Notes: generated from the sequence alone by a model not told the origin. 64,000 nt of DNA from Buddleja alternifolia (GCA_019426215.1 CM033394.1:15954195-16018194); one strand, 5' to 3'; shown: positions 35,396 through 48,319, numbered from the stretch's first letter. Program-made: numbers and translations.

Positions 35396-36690
35396 TGACA
35401 CGAAAAATCCTTACGTGTATTAAACAGCAAGTGGACTGGTCGTGTGTAGTAATAAAGTGGACTTTAAGTCCGAGTTATCGATCCCACAGAGACAAGCTAG
35501 GAATTTAAAAGTGAATTATTGTGGTGAAAACGAGACTTAGCAAATAGATTTAGATTCTTATGCACTAAGGCACATGCTTCAACCAAATTTACTTGGAATT
35601 CTTCGTATTATTAGACTACATTGCTTTGGTGAAAATTCCTTAATTAATTACTACCCGATGTAATAATCCTATGTGACATAAATATGTTGAGGGTTCTAGA
35701 ATTTTCCCGAATAATTCGGCTAACTGCACCCGGGAATCTCTACCTATCTCTAGGGGCAATTCCCTATTTTTTACATTGAACCCTAACTTATATTCTTTCA
35801 AACTATTAAGTCAATATGACAAACATATGGTGATCAAACATATGCAATAATTACGCACAAAATCAAAACACAAAGCAATTGTAGAATTAATACGAAGAAT
35901 AATATCATATATATATACTCATAATGGTCTTCACATGGCCCGAAAATTACTGTTAGAATTACTCATAGATAAAGATGAATATCAAACTAAGAAACTCCCG
36001 GATTAATCGACTTGATTGGAAGCTTGTCTTAGCTCTTCAAGTATGATGAAGGATGACTCAAAACCAAGAGAATTCTCCCCCACCCCTGAACTCACACTCT
36101 CAAAGGATGTGATGCTCTAGTGAGCTCCCCACTCCCCTTTAAATACCCAAAAATTACCAAGAATTTTAGCTACCCTTCTCTTTCTTTCCTCCTACCAAGA
36201 TCTACCTACCAAGAATTTGATTCTCTTGTTTTCTAACCAATTTCCACCACAAGAATGCTTTATGAGCTGCCACTTTCGTGTTTTCCAGCGCAGGGATAGT
36301 CATAAACGTCTCCAATATCCGAATTGGATGGTACCCATGTAAAGATAAGACATAGATCTAAAACTTTGTAGAAGGACACTTCATCCAATTCTGAATGGCG
36401 TTCCAACGTGGAGGTTGTTTCTGATTTGGCGCCCAGGTGTGCAGAAATGGTACTAAAACATGATTTTGGCTAAAGCTTATTTCTTGCTTGTTTGGTCGTG
36501 GAGGTGTGAAACATCTTGGCGTAAACTTGTTTTATACATCATTTTTCCACCCTTTCTTCAATTGTATCCACTTAAGGCCTGAAATCACTTAATGCACGAA
36601 TTAAACGCACAAGTGACAAAATCAAGTGATAAATGAACCTAAAACATAAACGCAAAGGGGCTTAAAAACACGTAAAAATGACTCCTATCA
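35396..36690 (-). mobile_element. Solo gypsy LTR inside copia integrase
   Basis: On the minus strand it runs TGATAGGAGTCATTTTTACG to GATTTTTCGTGTCA. An exact 5-bp TSD ATCTA lies at 35391-35395 and 36691-36695. Its ends resemble those of the gag-only gypsy LTRs at 54572 and 59131 (TGATAAGTTCAC, CGTGTCA). It is 1295 bp long. Removing it with one TSD restores the integrase frame. Confidence 0.92.
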
Positions 36691-36695
36691 ATCTA

Positions 36696-37980
36696 GTAAA
36701 GGGATTACTTAAAGATTCCTTTCAGAAAAATCGCTTATGTGATGCATGTCAAATGGGTAAACAAGTTAAATCATTTTTTAAGAAGAAACCATGTTTATCT
36801 ACTTCTAAAATTCTTGAACTATTGCATTTAGATTTGTTTGGTCCTAATCAAATCATGAGTGTTAGTCGTAAAAAGTATTCACTAGTAATAGTTGATGATT
36901 TCTCTCGCTATACATGGGTAGAATTTCTAGCGACCAAAGATGAAACTAGTGTCAAGCTCACATCGCTAATTCGTCAATTACAAACCTCAAAAGATCTAAA
37001 GGTGACGAGAATTCAAAGCGATAGAGGAACTGAATTTACTAACCAATTTGTTGAGAAGTTTTGTACAGATTTTGGAATACTTCATGAGTATTCTTCTCCT
37101 AGAACACCTCAACAGAATGGAGTTGCTGAGCGACGAAACAGAACGCTTAAAGAAGCCGCTAGGACGATGTTAGCAGAGTCTAAGCTGCCTCAAAGGTTTT
37201 GGGTCGAAGCTATCAATACTGCTTGCTACACTCAGAACCTGTGTATGATCAACAAGCAACATGAGAAGACTCCATATGAGTTGTGGAAGGGACGTAAGCC
37301 TAAAGTTTCATATTTTCATGTTTTCACAATGTTTCATTCATAACAATAGATCCCAGAGTCTGAGGACATTTGATCCTAAAGTGGATGAGGGAATCTTTCT
37401 AGGCTATGCCAAGAACGGAAAGAGTTTTCACATCCTAAATAAGATCAAATCGAAGGTTGAAGAATCCATTCATGTTGTGTTTGATGATGCTAACCAAGAA
37501 CCGAGTAAGGTTAATCCTGATGATGTAGGAATTGAAGATCTTGCCCAACAAGCGTCACAAATCAATCTTGGTGATGATAGTGATGATGATGAGGATAGTG
37601 AGATCTTTGTGCCCAATCCTGAGGTTACTTGTGAGGTTACAAATGGTGATATTGTCAGAATCGCTGATGATCATGAAGAGAATGATCATCAAGAGCAAAT
37701 TGGAATTGTGAAGGATGCAGCGACTGCACAAGAGACAAATGAGGGTCAAACGACTGATGATCAAGAGTCTCTCAACCCTTTCCAACCAGATCGTAAATGG
37801 CTTAGAGACCATCCACCAGAGCTAGTGATTGGAGATATTGAAGCACCTGTTAGAACTAGGTTCGCAACAATTAATGAAGCCATGTTCGTAAGATTCCTAT
37901 CTCAAATGGAACCAAAGAAAGTGGATGAAGCGCTCAGTGATTCAAGTTGGGTAGAAGCAATGCAAGAAGAGCTTAACTAA
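36696..37980 (+). pseudogene. Copia C integrase
   Basis: It resumes after the solo LTR with the CDACQMGK part of the HHCC zinc finger. The catalytic core shows LHLDLFGP, QSDRGTEFTN and AERRNRTLKE, so all three acidic residues of the DDE triad are present. A frame change near 37330 (in the KVSYFHVF region) splits it. The following acidic linker runs to 37980 and ends in a TAA that replaces a Gln codon at the start of the reverse transcriptase. Confidence 0.88.
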
Positions 37981-39424
37981 TTTAAGAGAAGCAAAGTTTG
38001 GACGCTAGTACCAAGACCAACTCATCAAGGAGTTATTGGAACTAGATGCGTTTTTAGGAACAAGATGGATGAAGATGGAATTGTGATAAGAAACAAAGCC
38101 AGATTAGTCGCTCAGGTTATTGCCAAGAAGAGGGTATTGTTTTTGATGAGACGTATGCCCCAGTAGCCTGTCTTGAAGCGATTCGTATGTTCCTAGCGTT
38201 TGCCGCATTTAACAAGTTCACAGTGTACCAAATGGACGTGAAGAGTGCATTCCTGAATGGTAAACTTCAAGAAGATGTTTATGTGGAGCAACCACCAGGG
38301 CTCATCAACAACCATAGAAAAGTATGGTCTACAAATTGGGTAAGGCACTCTATGGCACGAAGAGCATGGTATGGCACTCTCTCTATCTTCCTTATAGGTA
38401 AAGGTTTTTCAAAAGACAGCATTGATACAACATTATTTAAAATTACCCATAATGAAGATATTCTCTTAGTCCAAATTTATGTTGATGATATTATATTCAG
38501 ATCTACTAAAATGTGATTGTGTGAGAAATTTTCGAAAATGATGCAAGATCAATTTGAAATGAGCATGATGAGTGAATTAACTTTTTTCTTAGGATTACAA
38601 GTTAAACAACTCCCTAATGGCATATTTATAAACCAAGCTAAATATACAAAAGATATGATTAAGAAATTTGGTATGGAAAATGCATCATCTTCAAAAATTC
38701 CAATGAGTCAAATGCTTAAGTTAGATAAAGATGAAAGTGGCAAGAAAATTGATATCACTAATTATAGAGGTATCATTGGATCACTTCTTTATCTTACCGC
38801 TAGTAGATCCGATATTATGTTTTCGGTATGCATGTGTGCACGCTTTCAAGCTGATCCTAGAGAATCACACTTAAATGCTGCCGAGAGAATCCTTAAATAC
38901 CTAAAAGGCACACAAAATGTGGGCTTATGGTATCCAAGGGACTCTCCTTTTGAACTAATTGGTTATTCAGATGCAGATTTTGCAGGACGCAAAATTGATA
39001 GAAAAGTACTAGTGGTACGTGTCAATTTCTAGGTGATAGATTGATTTCATGGCATAGTAAGAAACAACAATCCATAGCGACTTCTACCGCTGAAGTAGAG
39101 TATGTAGCCGCTGGAAGCTGTTGTGCACAAATCCTTTGGATGAGGCAACAACTTAGAGATTATGGAACAATCTTAAGTCCTACCCCAATCCATTGTGATA
39201 ACCAAAGCGCTTTTGCTATGACTCAAAATCCAGTCCTTCATTCTAGAACTAAACATATTGACATTCCCTACCATTTCTCGCGTGACCATGTCCAAAAGAA
39301 AAATATCTCCATGCACTTCATTGGTACTGATAAACAACAGGCAGATATCTTCACCAAAGCGTTCAACGAACAACGCTTTCTCACTTTGAGAAGTGAACTA
39401 GGTATGATTGATTTAAACGCTTAA
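37981..39424 (+). pseudogene. Copia C reverse transcriptase and RNase H
   Basis: The Copia RT fingers (VWTLVPRP, GTRCVFRNK) are followed by a frame change near 38120. The palm is VYQMDVKSAFLNG and the active site is YVDDI (38478-38492). A stop near 38515 and a shift near 39010 break the frame. RNase H shows GYSDADFAG, then STAEVEYVAAGSC, and HIDIPYHFSRD near 39258. The frame ends at 39424. Key catalytic residues remain, but no single product can be made. Confidence 0.9.
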
Positions 39425-40262
39425 TCATAAAGCATCATATCTTCTATAGGCATATAATTTAGGGGGAATCCAATTTATTATAATGTCTCAAGCGATTCCA
39501 AAATTGAAATGAGTTATGAATTTTAGAGGGAACTTTAAAATTGTACTTATATCAATCATTAAGCGTCTATGATCAAAAATGATTTTCAAAGTCCTATTCA
39601 TTGATCATTAGCATTTATCTATTATGCATGACAAAATCAATCTCTAATAAAATTAAATGAAAATATCTTTTCAACGCGATTGAACTTTATTATAGACTTC
39701 AGCGTTAAGAATATTCCCACTTAAACGCTAAGTAACTTTTTCTGAAATTCATGCATTATTTTCATCTCTAAAAGGTAGCCTGTGGATAAGTCCAAAAGAT
39801 AAGATTTGACAACTGCCCACGCGTTCCTATCAAATCAAACTGACGGTCAATGATTTCTATAAATAGGCGGTTCAGTAACTGCGCATGTCTGGGTACGTGT
39901 CAGTGTACCATTAGGCACGTGCAACTCACTCTGAACATTTTCAAAATTTCAAACGTTTTTGAAAAGTAACTGCGCACTCCAAAGTTTATATTTTTTAGTA
40001 GTTAACCTATTTTAACGCACCTTTTTAAATCCGACTTTATGACTAAACGGCTCAGATTTAATTTTTGTTATTTCCAACATTAATTTCTTGATACGTGGCA
40101 TTCATCTAAGCTATTGATGAGTTACTTTTTGCCTCTATTTAAACCCTCCATGTTTTTACAGAAAAACTTTATCACTCTCAAATTCTCTTGTTGTAAAAGC
40201 TCTCTCTCTCAAGGCAAAAAGGTTCTCGTTTTAAACTCTGAAAAAGCTTCAAACCTTTATCA
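39425..40262 (+). other. Spacer between pol and the extra copia gene, promoter-like
   Basis: Contains a PPT-like TTTAGGGGGAATCC at about 39460, a TATA-like CTATAAATAG at 39857-39866, an ACGTGGC word near 40093, a second TATA-like TATTTAAA at 40136-40143 and a CT-rich leader before the ATG at 40263. This layout resembles a plant promoter plus 5' UTR. No coding sequence. Confidence 0.55.
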
Positions 40263-41470
40263 ATGGTGCCACCAAAATCTTCAAGATCCTCCAAATCGAC
40301 CATCGGAAAATCTTCCAAATCTCAAAAACTAGTCACTGTTAATGCTGGATTTTTTGTGAACTGGGACTACCTCTATGATAACCAGAACTTCCCTCTAAGG
40401 ACTGTTCTTCCTCTTGTCCAAGAATCTGGTTTACGCGAAATGATAACCTCCCATTCAAACATTTATGAGGAAGAAACCCTTTTCTTCTTCCAGAATGCCA
40501 CAATTTCTGATGATGGAAACTCCATTTCCCGCGTCTTTCCGCTTGCCCGTGAGACCTTTGTTCTCACTCCTCAACTTCTATCTTCCTTACTGCAACTGCT
40601 AAATGATTTCAGAGAAGTTGAAGACGTCACTCTTGGTGATGCCACCAAGGTCTGGGCAGTGATCAAGAAAGATGACGTTGAAGCTGCCTATGAACCAAAC
40701 TTCAAGAAGAATGACATGAAGGGCGAATATGTCATTCTGGCTGACATATGCTCGAAGATGATCGAATGCAGGAAAGGAAGCTTCGATAAGATCTCCAACG
40801 TTTAGTACAAGATGATGGTATCCATTCTGACCAAGTTGAAGATCAAATGGTCGCTTTACGTTTTTAATCGCTTTAAGGCGGCGATGGCTGAGTCGGTGAA
40901 TCCCAAGTCTTATGGGATTGTGTTAAGTTTAATTTTAAGCACTAGAGATTTTGTCAAAAAAAAGATGATCGGTGAGCTGCTCAAACCCAGGCGTCGAGGC
41001 GGTGCAGCGGTTCCTGAGGAAGAGCGTGAGTGAATCCTTATAGAAGGTATTGTTCGCAGCGATGATGAAGAGCAAGCGACTTCGTCTTCATCATCATCAG
41101 AAGAGGAAGTGGTGGTTAGTGGTTAAGCGACCAAAATGTAAGATCGCTGTTAAAGTCGCTGAGCCAGCCAAGCCAGCCAAGAAGCAGAAGAAGAAGGAGA
41201 TCCAGAAGAAGAATTCTCCATCTCCTCCTCCTAAATCGCCCTCTCCCCCTCCTGCCTTTGTTATTTCTCTGGAAGAAGAAGAGGCTGAAGAAGAAGAAGT
41301 GCCTTTAGCACGCAAGCGTTCCACGCCAGGAGGATCCACTAGCGTTCCCTCTGAGCCAACGCTTGAAGTACAAGAAAGTGTCCTTTCCCCTCCTCCTTCC
41401 ATTTCTAAATCTGCTCTTGTTCCCGAGCCAGAGCCTACTACACCTTTTGAAAAGGCAAAACTCCTTCAGG

Positions 41471-41642
41471 GTAAGTACTTGTGAAGAACAACGTATTTTT
41501 ATCCTTTCCTCGTTATCTTTCTTTAACGCTAGGATAAAATTCTTACAGCTTGAATAGATCATGATATTCAGTTGTACTGAATACTTTGGATGCTTGCAAA
41601 ATCCTATTAAAGCTATTCCCCTCACTTCTTTCCTCGATTTAG
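41471..41642 (+). other. Predicted intron 1 of extra copia gene
   Basis: Donor GTAAGTACTT after CTTCAGG and acceptor CTCGATTTAG before ATCCTGAAG. 172 bp, phase 1, in sense orientation to the element. Confidence 0.7.
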
Positions 41643-41732
41643 ATCCTGAAGAAGTTGTCCCGGAGCCTGAGGAAACTGTGCCAATTATTGAAACAAAACA
41701 AGCGACTGAGTTAGTCGATGATAGTCCTCAGG

Positions 41733-41827
41733 GTAAGCATTGTAGTCTTTTATTTGTGATTTCTACTTAGTAGAAATTTTGCTTGCTTTTCTCAAACGCT
41801 TGCTTGTATCAATTTAAAATGCTCTAG
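41733..41827 (+). other. Predicted intron 2 of extra copia gene
   Basis: Donor GTAAGCATTG after CCTCAGG and acceptor GCTCTAG before ACGCTGATG. 95 bp, phase 1. Confidence 0.7.
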
Positions 41828-44766
41828 ACGCTGATGCACCTCCACCTTCAGAGGTTCTTGTTGAAATGGATGTCGATATGGAAAAGGTTGTGGATATCGC
41901 TAAGGAAGTAGCTCAAGTCTTTCCTGACGCTGAAACATCTCCAGTCAGTGAAGCGATTGTGCACGCTGAGCGATCGATAGAAGTGGCCCCTATCCCAACC
42001 GAATCAATTCCTTTTGTCCCTACTCCAACCGGATCTCCTCCTCGTGTCATCAATTTCTTTTCCCGTGGCTATGATGCAAATGACAAGTTCTACTTTGCCA
42101 CCAGGGAGCTTGACACCAGGCAATTGGTCGATATGGAGATAAACTTTCAAAATACTCTCCACAGGACTGATGTCTCTAATTCTGATAAGTTCGGTTTCTT
42201 CGAGCATTTCGCTGATCTGGGTCTCTACTCTCTTGAGCGTCTTCAATCCCGTCTTGAGTATATTAGGCGACCAGCGTTCAATATGACAATTTGACGAGAA
42301 GCGTTTCAATTTTACTGGTCATTTTGAAGAATCCTTTTATCCTTTGCGTCAGAACAAGATCGTCATCAAGAATCCCCATATGGGTGATTGGTTGAAGAAC
42401 CTTGATGAAGAAATTCTTAACAGAATTGGTTACTCTGCCTATCCCAAAGTCGTTCATTCTCCTCAGAACGCTCTATTCCCAAAGCCTCTCAGATTGTGGA
42501 AAGGAAAAGGACCAGTTGTTGCTGAGCGTCCCAATCCTATTAACGCTTGGATAGAAGCTGAAGCCCATGAGTATCTTGCAAGATTATGGGTTGAGGACTA
42601 CGATGAAGAAATAGAACGTTTTGAGAAATTTCTAGCCACTAGAAAAGAGCATAAGAAAGCTGACAAGCTTGGTAAGTGATGGATGATGGATACTGCAAGA
42701 TGGGCTGAAGAGTTTGTGTTGCATTTATACATGATAGACGAACTTATGAGGTATCCATTCTTGTTTCAATTTGGAGTAGATTACAGACGTAGAGGTTTTG
42801 CTGTGTTTCTACTTGAGCTGCGCAAGAATCTGGTGGGCAATATTAGCGGCCTTATTATAGACAGTCAATAGAATGCTATATTTGCCAGCATCTAGCTTTA
42901 GTCGCTTAGGGAGGATGCTATGTTTATCATCCGTCTCAAGATTTTGTCCAGCGTATTCTTCCTAATCTGAATGAAGATGCCTCCACCAGTAAACGACCTC
43001 TTTTGCCAGGACAAAGTGAAGTTCCAATGAGCCTTGACAATGATCATGTTTTTGTATGTGAGCAGAATAACTTCAGAGGCTATAATCTTCACCCTGTTTT
43101 TGTATGTGAGCAGAATTTTCAAGTGGCCAAGATGATTTCGCTAATCAGGCCAGTGGACCAAGAGGCTGCTCAAACGCTGATGCCTGTTATTTTGAACTTT
43201 TACAATTCTTACATTACAAGAGTTGATCTGCCAGAGGATGTGCAATTTGCACTTAGCACTGAAGAGCGCAAAGACGCTATATTCTTTATTCTGCAGACCA
43301 ACCTTATAAGTCCGAGCCATTTGATGGAAGAGATTGGCCCGATTTGGGTCATTGCTGTTCAAGAACCATCTCCTCAAGTGGAGATTGTTGAAGTAGAGGA
43401 AGATACTCCTACTGTGGAAGCCGCTCAACTACCCGACGCTTCTTTGCCAGAAATTTCTAGCGCCCCAATAGTCAAGATCCCTCCTCAAGAATCAATGGTA
43501 CAACCACTGACTGTAGATCCAACTATGGATCAAGCGATTCAAGAAGTTCAGGAAGCACTTGATGAGCCTGAAGAGCCTTTCATCAGAGATAAATCTAAAG
43601 GCAAGGCCGTAGTTTCCAGCTCTCACAGACCTGAGCGCTCATCTTTTGACTCGGACTCGGACTCCGAAAGTGATCAAGAGACTAAAGATTTGAAAATAGC
43701 AGTTCAAAATTCTCTTGGTAATATCACAGGCTTGTGTTCTCGTTTGGAAGAGCGAAGCAATTCAATGCTTAACGAAGTAGAGAGACTTCTTCAAGCTGAC
43801 ATGAAAAACGTCAACAAGGTTGCGATCTCTATGATGAATAGTATCGCTCCTCTTGTTAAAGAAATGTCTGATGACTTTAATCGGATGCTAGCCCAGAATG
43901 CATCCGCTGATACTGAGCGACATACTTCTTCCAATTTGATTTCTCAAAGTATCGCTGAGCAAGTTGCTCTCTTAGTGGATGAAGTCAAACTTCTTTGTCG
44001 GGACATTGCTGAGTTAAAGACCTCCCTTGATGATGCCAAGAAGGGGGAAGATCTGAAAGAAAATTCCCAGTCCAAAGCCTTGAAGGAGCCCATCTCTAAA
44101 ACAGATAACAAGCATTGGCGTTCCATGTTTGAAGAAATAGTGAGCATAAAGAAAATGCTTACTAAGAAGCGAAAGCCAAGATACTATCAAGGCAGGCACT
44201 TGCTTCTGGACTTAGACGTTGAATTCTTAGAGAGTATGGGTTTTCATCCATACGCCGGACCTCTTAGAAGACCTATCAATTTGAAATCCACCAATAATCA
44301 AAGACAAGACATTTATCATGACTTGATTCGTGAACTTGGAATCCCTCCGAGGGAATGGGTGGAAAGATTGATGGAGCTGAATGAAAGTGCTAGACAAAAA
44401 AGACATGATTATAATGAAATTCAGCATACAACCATGATAGACGTTGATAGACTTCTACTGGACTTAGTGACTGAAATCTACCAATAAGAAGAGGCAAATA
44501 GGAAGTGACAGAAAAGATGATTGCTTATATTTTCTTATATGTTTGTGTTGTCGCTTTAAATTATCTTCTTTCAGTAAATATCATGTATGCTTAATTATCT
44601 TATATGAATGAATGAATGATTTATCGCTGAAATAACTTGTTGAGGCTAATCTAACTTTAGCTAACTTAACTAACTTTCTAAACGCTAACTTGACTATTTT
44701 TGGGCTTTATTTTAAACTCTTAATCTATAAAAGTTAAGGTCTTGACATCATCAAAAAAGGGGAAAT

Positions 44767-46261
44767 TGTTAGGAAATTTCATATTAGATGTTTTGATGAT
44801 GAAAAGATAGGATTTTATGTTAGACCCCAAAAAGAATGTAAGTTTATATTTTCATAGAACATATGTATCAACATTTGAAAAGTTGTAATTTTGTTAAGCT
44901 TGTAATTTTTATCTTTGTAGACTTTAGATTAAGTATTGGATACCAAGTCGCTAGTAGAATTATAGGTGAGTCTGTTAGAGATGAAGTTGAAGATCAGCGT
45001 CTGAAGACAAGTAAAGATGAAGATTTGGTCTTAAGCAATTGCTTATCGCTATGGACTGTTTCCGGGTTTGTGAATCAAGCGATCAAGTAGATCAGATTCA
45101 CCTGAAATAAATTCTGAAGTCACTAAAGACTTAAATGCAATAATTTAACGGACATTTATTTCCAACGGGAAATAAATTCAAACGCATTAAATGCTTGATA
45201 AGAGCATTAAATGTGATAAGTACAAATTGTATACGGAGCAAGCTACCTATTGGCTAAGATAGTCAGAATTTCAAAATTCATACCTGCCACATCAAATCAG
45301 TGCAGCATGATTTTAGGAATGTCAGAGAAAAGGTATGACTCACTCGCGCGTGAGAGGCATGCACCTACATGTGTCCAACGGACAAATCCCAAGAAAATGC
45401 CTATAAATACCTTAACCCAGCAAACCCTAAAATATACGTACATACACAAGAAAGTCAAAACTTTGCTGAAATTCTCTCTCAAGAAAAAGCTTCAAAACTC
45501 CATAGGCAAAATCCTTTCAAGCTTTTTACATACATTCCAGACAGTCACAAATATCTCAAATATCTTCAAAGAAGAACATACACTATTATTGAGATATCCT
45601 AAGTTGTTTGAACTTTCTAAAATCAAACAAACTCATGATAAAAAATCCTCAACATCCTCTGTCTGTGTGAAGAAGTTGTTGACTCTACAAGTAGTATTTC
45701 TGAGTGAGAGAAGCTTGTTGGTGAAGATCTTCATTGGTGCTGAAGTCTGTATGATCAAGGAACCCAAGATCATCATCCCTTCCTCTATTGTGTAGAAGCC
45801 TCTGTGTGATCCTTCGATTATCAACTTAGTGGAATTCCTCCAAGTGTTCAAGGAGAAGAAGGACGTAGCTGGGATTACACCACCCAGTGAACCTTATAAA
45901 TTCTTGTGTTATTTACTGTCATTTACTGTTTTATTATTTAACTTTATATTTTATCATTTATCCTAAAAAAGACAAGTAAGACGGTTAAGCGACTATTTGA
46001 ACAAAACGAACGGTAAAACTTTAAAAATAATTTCTGCTGTGCTAAACCTGATTAAGTGATCTGAGCGTTACCCTATTTTGTTACTTTGCTAAAATCACTA
46101 AGTATAAGTTATCTTTACTGCAGCGCCTGACCTAAGCGATCAGCTCTCTAAGCGTTCAAATTTTTAAAAGTGATACGAAATTTTTGAAGTGAAAAAAGGC
46201 TTCATGGTCTATTCACCCCCCCCCCCTTCTAGACCCTTTCGTACGCCACTTTGGACCACCA
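44767..46261 (+). mobile_element. Copia family C, 3' LTR
   Basis: Starts TGTTAGGAAATTTCATATT after the polypurine tract and ends TTGGACCACCA. It is 1495 bp long. The TATA-like CTATAAATA is at 45401-45409. The right TSD GTTTA is at 46262-46266. It differs from the 5' LTR by scattered substitutions and small indels, so the insertion is not recent. Confidence 0.92.
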
Positions 46262-48139
46262 GTTTATGTTCAACCCAACTGTTGCCCAACTCGTATAGGC
46301 AGATAGTCCTTTTCATAGTATTGATGACCGCATTTGGGAAACATGTTAGTCTAGATAATTTTCATAGGATGCTTTTCCTGAATAGATGTCGAACAAAGAA
46401 GATTAGGGCTTTTTTCTTCTTTTTCCCTAAATAAGACGTGAAGTTTCAAGAAGATACTCGTGACTCATTTGGGACTTGGAAGGATAATTACATCTTCATT
46501 TCTCCCCCCAAAGGCGAAAGTTGGTTGGAACCTAGGCCGTGGCTTATGAAACCCCTTGAGGTAGAAATAGGGAATCCAAATTGGGGGTAGGGATTCTTAG
46601 ACGAATTAATTAATTTTCCCCATCGAGCCTCTAAGCTTATGGACAAGTCTATACTTGTATCTTGCGGTTTAAGCTTTGCCTCAATCCCAGGTGTTCCAAA
46701 TTTGGGTAAGACCATTATTTTTCTTTGTGTTATCTCGGTTATTACTTTATTGAATATAAATTTATTCTTATTTCTTTTTCGGAAATGGCCGCTTGCCAAG
46801 CTCATCTTGACGCCCTACAAGAAGAAGAAGAAGGTAGGTCGCCTGTACTTCAATCTTCACGGGGTAAACAACCCATGAACGCTGATCTGTCTCCTCCTCT
46901 AACTCGAGAGATAGTTCAAGGGTCAGGGTCTAGGGTTTGCGGGTTGAGGATCATTTCTCTCGGAGATAGGACGACTCCAGTTCCTAATGAGCCGATTGAT
47001 GTTGATGATAGCATGGGTGATAAAGAGATGGGAACGGGCATGTTTGCAGTCGTAGGGGCTCAATGGACCCCTCGTAAAAAATGCCGAAGGGAGTCTTCTT
47101 TAGAAGAAAATTGTATCCCCGTGGTACTCGCGCTGAGGTGACTGCTATTGTGAACCAATTAGAGGCGCTCGCATTAAACGATTACAAAACTTATAATGTC
47201 GCGAGTCGTTGCGAAGAGAACCCCCTTTCAGAGCCAATCATCCCAGACTGAAGAATTTATCCAGAGAGTTCCGTGTTGTCTGGACCTCAGGGAATGAGTG
47301 TAGCCTATGAGATATATAAGAATATGCTCTTCCTAACTGCTCACCTAATGAAGGTAAAATTCATTTATCAGATATTTCCTCGTTATATTCGTATTTTGGT
47401 GAAGTTAATTTGTTGTATGATAACCTTTCCTTATTCGATTATAGGCGGCGTTGTGTGTGCACGACCTTACCCTTTATTGCACAACTTTCAAAGAGGATAA
47501 GAGTGTTATGCAGTCCCAGTCTTCCAGATACATTGCGGATCATGCTGCCGAATGAGATGCGTTCGATGCGATGAAGAAGGAGCTCTTGGAAATGACTCGT
47601 ATGCTGCATGTAGAGCGAGAAAATATCGAACTCTCTAAGAAGGATTTAGAGGACGAGAACATTCGCTTAAAAGCTGATGCAAAGGACTACTTAGCCCGTA
47701 TAGAGTAGCTCCAAAAGGAGAAAAGTGAAGAGTAAGAAAAGGGCAAGTACGAGAAGTGAAAAATGAGTTTCCTATATCTCAGGAGTATGCTGACGAGCTG
47801 GCCAAAAGTCGCTTTGGTGGGGATCGCGATTTTATGTCTTCCACCATCTTCAATTGTCTCCTCCTCTCTAAGGCTTTAAAAGATGAGAAGGACAGGTTCT
47901 ACAAATGCATCGACTACGGCCTTCGTCTAGAGGCATTCAGGCTAGAATTTGACATGTACTGCTTAGAGGATTGTGACAAGCTCAAGCTACTCCGCGACTC
48001 ATTCTCCGCTGAGGACCTAAACTTTAACCTAATCGAGTTCCCAGAGTTCGCTTTATTGGCTCCTTGGTATGTTCCGCCTACACATGCTGCTCAATCATCA
48101 AATCAAGGGGCCGAGGTTGGTGCAATAGCAGAGCATTGA
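46262..48139 (+). pseudogene. Antisense ORF of Tat-type gypsy, C-terminal part
   Basis: Continues the protein interrupted at 31043. The early stretch is broken by stops; SPPKGESWLEPRPWL near 46500 is recognisable as the plant retrotransposon gag-like pattern. An intron is likely at 47354-47444: donor AAG|GTAAAATT, acceptor GATTATAG|GCGGCG, after which the frame gives the conserved CVHDLTLY context. A coiled coil follows (about 47570-47740, with stops), and 47756-48139 is open to the natural end. A second donor-like site lies at 46706. The orientation is opposite to the pol at 48320-51420. Confidence 0.65.
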
Positions 48140-48319
48140 TCCATTTTATTTTAAGTGATCATCTTTTAGGCCGTGTGTGGCTTTTAAAATAATCAGTTTA
48201 GTTAATTTCTTTAGTTTTTGTTTTTTATGGATTCATGAGTTTGGGCTCGTTTGTTTTGAGTATCATGAACCTGAGTCTATGTTCTACAGATCTAGTATGA
48301 TGACTTTTTGCGCCAGTGA

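Larger units (their letters stand above)
40263..44487 (+). pseudogene. Extra 3' gene of copia C, intron-containing, env-like position
   Basis: Position matches the env-like ORF of SIRE elements, but no signal peptide or membrane segment is evident. The frame starts MVPPKSSRSSK and is broken by TAG at 40803 and TGA at 41031 (both explicable by C-to-T change) and by a shift near 41110. A Lys/Pro/Glu-rich linker follows. Two introns are well supported, 41471-41642 and 41733-41827: both have CAG G|GTAAG donors, both are phase 1, and exon 2 is exactly 90 nt. A third donor of the same type is at 42672, with its acceptor unclear. A shift near 42287 breaks exon 3. The last open segment, 43003-44487 (494 codons), has acidic and Ser-rich stretches, a coiled coil (about 43690-44170) and a conserved-looking C-terminus. 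I do not recognise a known domain. Confidence 0.7.
31044..46261 (+). mobile_element. SIRE/Maximus-like copia retrotransposon, 15.2 kb
   Basis: LTR, PBS, gag, protease, integrase, reverse transcriptase and RNase H in copia order, then a long extra gene, a polypurine tract AAAAAAGGGGAAAT (44753-44766) and the 3' LTR. The exact 5-bp TSD GTTTA shows one insertion event, into the gypsy antisense ORF. Long LTRs, a coiled-coil gag extension and a large ORF after pol point to the SIRE/Maximus lineage; that assignment is from architecture, not a tree. It was later hit by a gypsy solo LTR at 35396. All coding regions carry stops or frameshifts. Confidence 0.9.

Noticed and set aside
40263..44487. Calling the extra copia gene a membrane envelope gene
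   Set aside because: No signal peptide, membrane segment or cleavage motif is evident; only its position matches env-like ORFs.
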